Shown piece by piece: positions 17,101-21,435 of a stretch of 21,435 nucleotides of DNA. The notes under the pieces are model-generated. The model saw only the letters and a list, made by a program, of their open reading frames with translations, was not told the origin of the DNA and ran no database searches. The first letter of the stretch is position 1; every line of letters starts with the position of its first letter. The stretch is from RGIG1828 sp045654685. GTDB lineage: Bacteria > Bacillota > Clostridia > UMGS1810. Where the stretch lies: the NCBI GenBank assembly GCA_045654685.1, contig JAZONV010000065.1, positions 1 to 21,435 of the forward strand. The letters are read 5' to 3'. Both the position numbers and the translations under genes were made by a program.

Positions 17101-17199
17101 TTTGCCCAGTCTCATATGGCTGGCAAGATAGACTATTCCGCCGCCGCCCGATCCTATTCTTCCTATTATTTCATATGTTGAAGCTATAATTTCACTCAT
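14107..17199 (-). CDS. Transmembrane Ser/Thr protein kinase with extracytoplasmic beta-propeller
   Basis: The 1030-residue protein is a Hanks-type kinase. The cytoplasmic kinase domain (about 9-292) has a glycine loop GSGGGG, K38 (VVLKAD), E54, the catalytic loop HSDIKPAN (D136, N141), the metal-binding DYN (154-156, in place of DFG) and SPE (175-177). A Ser/Thr/acid-rich insert (about 181-224) follows SPE. After a basic stretch, one membrane helix (307-327) leads to about 690 outside residues of WD40/quinoprotein-like repeats (SSDGKTVAG, SGDGKYLAV), probably a propeller that senses a ligand. ATG 17199 was chosen over a TTG six codons upstream because AGAAGGA lies 7 bp before it. It is the third gene of the FHA operon. 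All catalytic residues look intact; substrates are unknown. Confidence 0.94.
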   Translation of the reverse strand: MSEIIASTYEIIGRIGSGGGGIVYLASHMRLGKKVVLKADKRKLSTKPEILRREVDALKNLSHTYIPQVYDFFVEDETVYTVMDYIEGESLDKPLIRGERIAQPQLIAWACQLLEALDYLHSPVHGTPPRGIVHSDIKPANIMVTPRGNVCLIDYNIALALGEENVVGKSAGYSSPEHYGLDFSSRTPTAEDETELMTQRDNMDDVTPSEHSSSGNRIVIPDSRSDIYSLGATLYHLLSGVKPAKDATMVKPLSGSEFSPLFVDIISKAMNPNPDLRYQSAGEMLHDLTHLRQNDPRTKRQKRGAKIVGSVLALTFVAGLFTSFVGLKRMEMTQKSLTLAEYSQNALAGGDTVQAIRYALDALPTEKGIFVPKHTSSAKKALTDSLGIYDLDDGFKNHCVLELPSETFKTAISPDGKTGAAVYSFAVAVFDTESGKITDTLPTVKSALADVVFADNHTIIYAGEEGLCAYDIMNKKKLWTGKMTTSIALSSDGKTVAGIYRDESFATVYDIDGKEKSTIFFGDKKQYIVDDDTFADPNDNLFAISGDGKYLAVSFEDGGLFIYDTVSSEEYIEIYDRSEYTHFEGGFFGQYFAFSSTMDNSSVFAVIDTKELSQTGGFELEDRIGVVANERGIYISNKSTVVKIHPVTGEQEEVAYADSDVTAFSTDTLNTIVATWKNDYVLYDKSANLMEQYDGGQTKCNFVNISGDYGLVAGMDTPKVRILKRKTFGDSDIFSYDPAYIHDEARLSGDGKTVMLFNYKGFRLFSSDGTLIKEVEIPDAKKVYDQQYSKKSGNLIVIYKDALRIYSGESGEIIFEEIDLKSVFYAPYGVSILDRENNLKLIDKDTAKVIVSEKAKGDNAAYCGMVVDSKLIGDGELIGATKKDNSYLFAIKTEDICSVYDNKGTKLFEVPVSEQSEAYFTNDTIVLSPLHGTPTVYRLSDGKKIADLEKDSYLAYITETENYVISDYISASGERFAIMLDKHTYEPLAKLPGLCDINGQELMFDYYKGNLRKKQIYSIDEIIDYAKSSI

Positions 17200-17235
17200 A
17201 ACATTTCCTTCTTTCAAGCAGATGTCAACTGATTA

Positions 17236-17397
17236 TTATTTCGATTTTTGTATCTCACCATACTCAACATCAAACTTTTCATTCAGTTTATGTTTTTTTC
17301 TTGTATATATCAGAAAATATACAATGCCCCACAACACCGATACCGATGCAACAATCAGACCGGCATATAATATCATTTCATCAGAAAATGCACCCAT
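17236..17397 (-). CDS. Small single-pass membrane protein (53 aa)
   Basis: This 53-residue ORF fills the gap between the FHA and kinase genes, 37 bp after one and 36 bp before the other. It has a strong ribosome binding site (AAGGAGGAATAGCC before ATG 17397). The product has a short outside N-terminus (MGAFSDEM), one membrane helix (about 9-31, ILYAGLIVASVSVLWGIVYF), a TRKKHK stop-transfer cluster and a cytoplasmic tail rich in Glu and Lys (KFDVEYGEIQKSK). No family is recognised. Position, spacing and topology suggest an accessory subunit of the kinase or FHA protein, perhaps linking the membrane complex; that role is inference. Confidence 0.85.
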   Translation of the reverse strand: MGAFSDEMILYAGLIVASVSVLWGIVYFLIYTRKKHKLNEKFDVEYGEIQKSK

Positions 17398-17434
17398 GGC
17401 TATTCCTCCTTGTTAAACACTCCCAAAATTCTTG

Positions 17435-18877
17435 TCAGCATTTCAATGTCATATCAACATTTGCAAGTGTTATGCGGTATCCGTCATATATCTGATATTC
17501 CACATTACTTGCTATTCTCTGTGTACTGCCGTTTATGTATGTGCCGTTTGTGGAATTACAGTCTTTAACAAAATATTCATTGTCTCTCACAATAAATTCT
17601 GCATGTATCTTGCTGATTTTGTTATTGCCTATTGCATAATCACATTGCCTGCTCAGTTTTCCTACAGTTACAACATTCTTGTCAAGATTGATTTTTTTGA
17701 AAACGCCATTTTCAAAAAATTCAAGATGTGCACACCCATTTTCATCTCCGAGAAGAACTGTATCATCAAATTCAGAGCCTTGTGCCCCTGCATATATCTG
17801 CTCAAGAGACCGGGGAACACCATCTATGGATGATGGCGCCGGTTTAGATTCGGATGAACCCGGCACCTTCTTTTCCGCTGTTTGCAAGGCTTTCTTTGCC
17901 AATGCAGAATCCGAAATACCATTCCTACCTTCACCATCTTCATCACCGACGGATTTGTCATTCATAAATAATTCTCTGTATATAACAAAATCTGCCACAC
18001 ACACAGCAAGTATCATTCCCAATAGATATTTCATGTTTAAAGTTCCGTCTGCATTATCAAAAAATCCGCTTGATGAAATTAATGCTATGATTCCTGCAAC
18101 AACAAGCTGGAGCAAAAAGAAAATATATTTTTTTGAGTTTCTTTTTTTCGCCAGCTCCGACTCACGCTTTTTTTCTGAATTATTATCCCGAAAAGTTTCT
18201 TTCATCTTCGCAGATTGCACCTCATCTTTTTTTCGGATGCTTTTCAAAATCTCGCTGTCTGAATCTATCATTGTTGGGGTTATAACAGAAAACCGTGCAT
18301 TTTTTGCAAGTTTTGCCGCACTCATTCTTCCTTTTGTCTGCTCATCGCACAAAGCACGCAAATCATTTGCGCAAAGATGGGGATTGTTTAATGTGTCAAA
18401 GAGAGCCTGAATAAAACCGTCGTTTATCCTTTCTATTTTACTGCCCATTACAAGAGATAAAATAAAACTTTTCACATGTTCCATTCCGGCATCCTGCGCA
18501 ACGCATGGCAGATACACAAAACTCGGCTCGTATGTTCCTGCTTTCACATACACATTCTCCTCATCAAAAACAATGCCCGAACCAAAAAGACCGCACTTTT
18601 CTACATCTTCAAGGGCAGACAGCGCACCTTCGATTATATTTATGAATCCGTTTTTGGTAATTTTTCTGTTGGCACATGCCTGTTCCAAAGATATTTTCGA
18701 GGTTATATTATAAGAAATAAGAACATCATCACCAACATATCTGCAACTTGGTTTTATGATGTTTCTCAATTCGTTGTTTGTCAATATGTCAAGTTGACTG
18801 TTGTCGGGTTTTTCCCCACCGGAGAAGGTGGCTACAACATAACTTGAATTGTCTGTTGTTTCATATGTATATTTCAT
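17435..18877 (-). CDS. DUF6382-like and FHA domain membrane protein
   Basis: The 480-residue protein has a cytoplasmic N-terminal domain (about 1-200) resembling DUF6382, related in style to the kinase-like fold of EssB (ISYNITSKISLEQACANRK, EGALSALEDVEKCGL, FVYLPC). A charged linker, two membrane helices (about 251-270 and 284-300) and a second linker follow. The C-terminal FHA domain (about 395-480) has KISKIHAEF (S422, H425) and DCNSTNGTYING (N444, G445, T446); FHA domains bind phosphothreonine. The usual arginine of the GR motif is K407. ATG 18877 was chosen because the longer in-frame start at 18961 falls in the predicted promoter and the 18877 start has GAGAGG upstream. It heads the kinase operon. 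Confidence 0.92.
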   Translation of the reverse strand: MKYTYETTDNSSYVVATFSGGEKPDNSQLDILTNNELRNIIKPSCRYVGDDVLISYNITSKISLEQACANRKITKNGFINIIEGALSALEDVEKCGLFGSGIVFDEENVYVKAGTYEPSFVYLPCVAQDAGMEHVKSFILSLVMGSKIERINDGFIQALFDTLNNPHLCANDLRALCDEQTKGRMSAAKLAKNARFSVITPTMIDSDSEILKSIRKKDEVQSAKMKETFRDNNSEKKRESELAKKRNSKKYIFFLLQLVVAGIIALISSSGFFDNADGTLNMKYLLGMILAVCVADFVIYRELFMNDKSVGDEDGEGRNGISDSALAKKALQTAEKKVPGSSESKPAPSSIDGVPRSLEQIYAGAQGSEFDDTVLLGDENGCAHLEFFENGVFKKINLDKNVVTVGKLSRQCDYAIGNNKISKIHAEFIVRDNEYFVKDCNSTNGTYINGSTQRIASNVEYQIYDGYRITLANVDMTLKC

Positions 18878-18951
18878 AAGTGTTATCATCCTCTCTGCTA
18901 AAATCAGCATCATGGTTCGATTGGTTAAAACTAACACCATTATACTCATAA

Positions 18952-18980
18952 ATTGTATCACTTCTGAAAAATTTTGTCAA
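18952..18980 (-). promoter_or_regulatory. Promoter of the FHA-kinase operon
   Basis: On the minus strand TTGACA (plus 18975-18980), a 17-bp spacer and TACAAT (18952-18957) form a near-perfect sigma-A promoter. The predicted start near 18945 gives a leader of about 68 nt before ATG 18877 and rules out the longer N-terminus. Promoters of the divergent genes are about 140 bp apart. Confidence 0.85.
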
Positions 18981-19116
18981 CAAACAAGCCTAAAATCAAA
19001 AAATAGTAACATTTATATATTTTTGTTTGAGAGAAGCCAAAAAGGGGCGTAAAAAATCTTACAGTTAGGATGTCGCAAAAATGTCCTGTCCCCGAACAAT
19101 GATGAATGTGTGATGT

Positions 19117-19146
19117 TTGGCTTATGAATATTCTTCGTGATATAAT
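19117..19146 (+). promoter_or_regulatory. Probable promoter of the LRR-stalk gene
   Basis: TTGGCT (19117-19122) and TATAAT (19141-19146) are separated by 18 bp, with the -10 perfect and the -35 matching four of six. The start would lie near 19153, leaving a leader of about 20 nt before ATG 19175. Just upstream (19044-19093) GGGG/CCCC could enclose two small stems; no function is assigned to that. Confidence 0.55.
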
Positions 19147-19174
19147 AAAAAATAAAACAGAAAGGGTAAAAGAT

Positions 19175-21016
19175 ATGAAAAGATTTTTCTTCACTTGCAT
19201 TGTTATGATTATGGCGCTTGTGTCCACCTCCCTGATTCCCACAAGTGCAAGCAGCAACGTCATATCAAACGGACAATGCGGAACAAATGTATTCTGGTTG
19301 CTTGATGATGCCGGAGTAATGACCATTAGCGGATATGGAGACATGAAAAATTTTACTATGGATTTTTCAAACGGAAATTCAGACATTCCGTGGGCCCCTT
19401 ATATCAACAATATTACCGAAATTTATATTGAGAATGGTGTGACAAGTATAAGCCCATATGCTTTCAATGGTGCAAGCATTTTGAAAAAAGTCATAATTTC
19501 CGACACCGTAAAAACCATCGGGGATTCAGCTTTTAATTATGCAGATAATCTTGAATATGTAATAATCGGAGATGGCGTTGAAACAATAGGAAAAATGGCC
19601 TTCTTCTTTGCAGAGATTGACTCCCTGTATTTGGGTAAAAATGTCAGATATATAGGTGAGAATGCTTTTAATTCAAATACCGTTTCCTTCCATGCTTCAC
19701 CCCATACAACCATCCGAAATCTTTTTTATCCCGGAACGCGTGAACAATGGGACGCGATAACCATAGAAAAAGGAAATGCACTGATTGATGAATACGGCAG
19801 AAACAGAGTCTACTATAATTTTGATGACAGATATAAAACAAATATTTCCAAGGATTGCAAAATCAAAATAGGCGATTATATGAAATTCGGCAATTTAAAC
19901 TCTGTTACACCAGGTGAAAGTCAGTCAGTCGGCGGAAAGACCCACGAACCTATCATATGGCGCGTTATAAATATAAACGAAAACAAAGTAACTTTATTTT
20001 CCCAAGATCCCGTGGAAAAAGGAAAACCTTTTGATGTGGGCGGAGTTGACCCTGTCTACCACAATACTGCATCAAGAGAAGAATTCGGTTCAAACAACTG
20101 GAAAGACTCTACCCTGAGACAATGGCTGAACAGCGACGAATCAAATGTGTCGTGGACACATTGCCCACCCGTTATGAATTACAAATTTTCCTATGACGGT
20201 ATAAACCAAAACAATGACGGGTATGACGATTACCCCGGCTTTTTGTCTGATGCATTTTTCACAGAATTTGAAAGATCATGCATAAAAGAAACCACAAATT
20301 ATTTTGTCGATACCGAAGACGGAGATTATATCACCAAAGACAAAGTTTTTCTTCTGTCAGAATTCGAAGTTTCATTTCTGGCTGACAGAGTCCATGACTT
20401 GAGACTTGCGGACGGGGAATTTCCAAGTAATCTGACCATGTATTGGCTGAGAGAATCCATAAGACCAAAATATACATATGTTGATGTGTGGGAAAAAGGC
20501 GTGCATACAGACAGAGACTATTATGTAGGCCTCGGAAATCATACCGAAGTTTCTTCGAATACCGGCGCAAGTTCCCGCGGAAATGTCCGTCCGGCAATGG
20601 TAGTGGACATATCAAAACTTTCTTTCAACCAGGGTGACGGAACCCGGAACAATCCATATACATATATAAAAGTGAATTTAAACGGCTCTCCAATTATATT
20701 TGACCAGTCTCCGATTATCTCAAATGACCGCACTCTGGTGCCCGTCCGTGCAATCTTTGAGTCACTCGGAGCATCGGTAGAATGGAACGGAGAAACAAAC
20801 ACCGTTACGTCATCCAAAAACGGTATAACTGTTTCTCTGACCATTGGCGAGAACATAATGTATAAAAACAAAAAGGAAATACCACTTGATTGTGCACCGC
20901 AGATTGTAAATTCAAGAACCCTGATTCCCGTCAGGGCGGTTTCGGAGGCGTTTGGATGCAAGGTGGACTGGGATGATGTATCAAAAACGGTTAATATAGT
21001 TAGCGATATCAGGTAA
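19175..21016 (+). CDS. Secreted LRR / DUF6273-like protein with C-terminal stalk domain
   Basis: The 613-residue protein has a signal peptide (MKRFFFTCIVMIMALVSTS, then PTSASS). Residues about 30-190 hold a CGTNVFWLLDDAGVMTISG motif and BspA-type leucine-rich repeats (VTSISPYAFNGA, VKTIGDSAFNYA, VETIGKMAFFFA, VRYIGENAFNS). Residues about 225-500 resemble DUF6273 (EPIIWRVININ, LRQWLNSDE, VFLLSEFEV, SSRGNVRPAMVVD). The last 100 residues are a two-part stalk domain (TLVPVRAIFESLGASVEW, TLIPVRAVSEAFGCKVDW), close in style to that of the RCC1 protein. ATG 19175 follows AAAGGG; longer starts lack a ribosome binding site and the signal peptide position. It is transcribed away from the FHA operon. 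A surface-binding role is inference. Confidence 0.92.
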   Translation: MKRFFFTCIVMIMALVSTSLIPTSASSNVISNGQCGTNVFWLLDDAGVMTISGYGDMKNFTMDFSNGNSDIPWAPYINNITEIYIENGVTSISPYAFNGASILKKVIISDTVKTIGDSAFNYADNLEYVIIGDGVETIGKMAFFFAEIDSLYLGKNVRYIGENAFNSNTVSFHASPHTTIRNLFYPGTREQWDAITIEKGNALIDEYGRNRVYYNFDDRYKTNISKDCKIKIGDYMKFGNLNSVTPGESQSVGGKTHEPIIWRVININENKVTLFSQDPVEKGKPFDVGGVDPVYHNTASREEFGSNNWKDSTLRQWLNSDESNVSWTHCPPVMNYKFSYDGINQNNDGYDDYPGFLSDAFFTEFERSCIKETTNYFVDTEDGDYITKDKVFLLSEFEVSFLADRVHDLRLADGEFPSNLTMYWLRESIRPKYTYVDVWEKGVHTDRDYYVGLGNHTEVSSNTGASSRGNVRPAMVVDISKLSFNQGDGTRNNPYTYIKVNLNGSPIIFDQSPIISNDRTLVPVRAIFESLGASVEWNGETNTVTSSKNGITVSLTIGENIMYKNKKEIPLDCAPQIVNSRTLIPVRAVSEAFGCKVDWDDVSKTVNIVSDIR

Positions 21017-21038
21017 CTTATTCACGAAAATTAAACAA

Positions 21039-21077
21039 GGGAGTGTAAATTAATTTGGCGAATTAATTTACACTCCC
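21039..21077 (+). terminator. Long perfect hairpin after the LRR-stalk gene
   Basis: GGGAGTGTAAATTAATT (21039-21055) and its exact complement (21061-21077) form a 17-bp stem with a TGGCG loop, 22 bp after the stop codon. The downstream tail is pyrimidine-rich but C-rich (TCCCCCTTCC), so termination may be incomplete. A second plus-strand terminator lies at 21327-21362. Confidence 0.65.
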
Positions 21078-21155
21078 TCCCCCTTCCACCGGAAGCCTAT
21101 GGGTTCGTTTTCATTTTTGTTTTGCTGTATGTCCCCAACCGTCATATGCAACAAA

Positions 21156-21287
21156 TCAGCTTCGCACCGTAGAGGGGGCTTGCTTCTTTGGCGGTTTTGC
21201 CATACGTTCCACCCAACCAATCGCAATTTTTTGCTCTTGGGGTGTCACGCATCTTGCCGGTTCACGGCGCTCGAGTTCATATCTTTT
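21156..21287 (-). pseudogene. Possible coding remnant (43 codons)
   Basis: The minus strand has an open frame after a TGA at 21290-21288 that reads like real coding sequence: KRYELERREPARC, then PQEQKIAIGWVERMAKPPKK, ending at TGA 21158-21156. It is strongly charged and has no start codon except an internal GTG or ATG, and no ribosome binding site. A terminator lies just upstream, so it is not obviously expressed. It may be the tail of a lost gene, perhaps from a mobile element, or chance. No family is assigned. Confidence 0.25.
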
Positions 21288-21291
21288 TCAG

Positions 21292-21318
21292 AGAATAAAA
21301 AAGTGCGTTAACACGCAC
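21292..21318 (-). terminator. Minus-strand intrinsic terminator
   Basis: On the minus strand GTGCGT-GTTA-ACGCAC (plus 21303-21318) is followed at once by six T residues. It would end a transcript entering from the right edge, whose gene is not in the window. Confidence 0.65.
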
Positions 21319-21326
21319 ATCAACAC

Positions 21327-21366
21327 CCCTGCCCCTCATTCTTGAGGGGTAGGGTTTCCTTTTTCT
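21327..21366 (+). terminator. Plus-strand intrinsic terminator
   Basis: CCCTGCCCCTCA (21327-21338) pairs with TGAGGGGTAGGG (21343-21354) with one G-U pair and a TTCT loop, followed by TTTCCTTTTTC. It could end transcripts of the LRR-stalk gene that pass the first hairpin. Between 21078 and 21326 only the weak remnant and the other terminator were found. Confidence 0.7.
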
Positions 21367-21375
21367 AGATTTTAA

Positions 21376-21403
21376 TGTAAAATATTCGTATGAGTATTTT
21401 ACA
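21376..21403. promoter_or_regulatory. Inverted repeat near the right edge
   Basis: TGTAAAATA (21376-21384) and TATTTTACA (21395-21403) are perfect 9-bp arms around a 10-bp centre. The shape fits an operator for a gene beyond the window. It does not match a regulator site I can name. Confidence 0.35.
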
Positions 21404-21435
21404 AAAGATTTTTTCAAACCATTTCCACAAACTCA

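Noticed and set aside
19044..19093. GGGG/CCCC closed structure as a riboswitch for the LRR gene
   Set aside because: It lies upstream of the best promoter, its stems are only four pairs each, and no known motif fits.
21099..21311. Plus-strand frame of 70 codons
   Set aside because: No ribosome binding site, Cys/Phe/Leu-rich composition, and the opposite strand looks more coding-like.
1..21435. CRISPR array, tRNA, rRNA or insertion sequence
   Set aside because: No regularly spaced repeats, no cloverleaf sequences and no transposase or integrase motifs were seen on either strand.

Overview
The window looks like chromosomal DNA of a low-GC Gram-positive anaerobe of the class Clostridia (Bacillota). 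The support is the rpsF-ssb-rpsR operon with a Cys-containing S18, consensus TTGACA-17-TATAAT promoters, strong AGGAGG ribosome binding sites, surface proteins with SLH and stalk domains, and an aldo/keto reductase with clostridial-type 4Fe-4S clusters. I cannot name the species. No tRNA, rRNA, CRISPR array, transposase or integrase was seen.

Layout. 1-246 holds an intergenic hairpin repeat and the terminator of the ribosomal operon. 247-1254 (minus) is rpsF-ssb-rpsR, with a perfect promoter, a structured leader, and three 12-bp tandem repeats just upstream of the -35 box. 1509-1689 (plus) is a perfect promoter with a ribosome binding site and a 37-codon ORF of unknown function. 1762-2865 (plus) is an aldo/keto reductase with a ferredoxin-like tail. 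A long hairpin separates it from the convergent surface-protein region.

3027-18877 (all minus) is a cell-surface and signalling region. In the order of transcription it holds: a DUF6382-like/FHA membrane protein; a 53-residue single-pass membrane protein; a transmembrane Ser/Thr kinase with an extracytoplasmic beta-propeller; a 1304-residue SLH protein; a six-TM GGDEF diguanylate cyclase; a secreted seven-blade RCC1 propeller with a stalk domain; and a separately promoted 1251-residue SLH protein with a putative caspase-like His/Cys dyad. Divergent from the FHA operon, 19175-21016 (plus) encodes a secreted BspA-type LRR/DUF6273-like protein ending in the same kind of stalk domain. 21017-21435 holds hairpins, two terminators and a possible coding remnant.

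How it may work together (inference). FHA, small TM protein, kinase and SLH protein are 37, 36 and 58 bp apart and follow one near-consensus promoter, so they are probably one transcript. This suggests a phosphosignalling unit in which an outward-facing propeller senses the envelope, a cytoplasmic kinase domain phosphorylates targets, an FHA protein reads the phosphothreonine, and a wall-bound protein made from the same mRNA is the ligand or output. The nearby diguanylate cyclase and four modular surface proteins (two SLH, two stalk-domain) fit a locus for surface remodelling or adhesion. No PP2C phosphatase, secretion ATPase or pilin is in the window, so the physiological output stays unknown.
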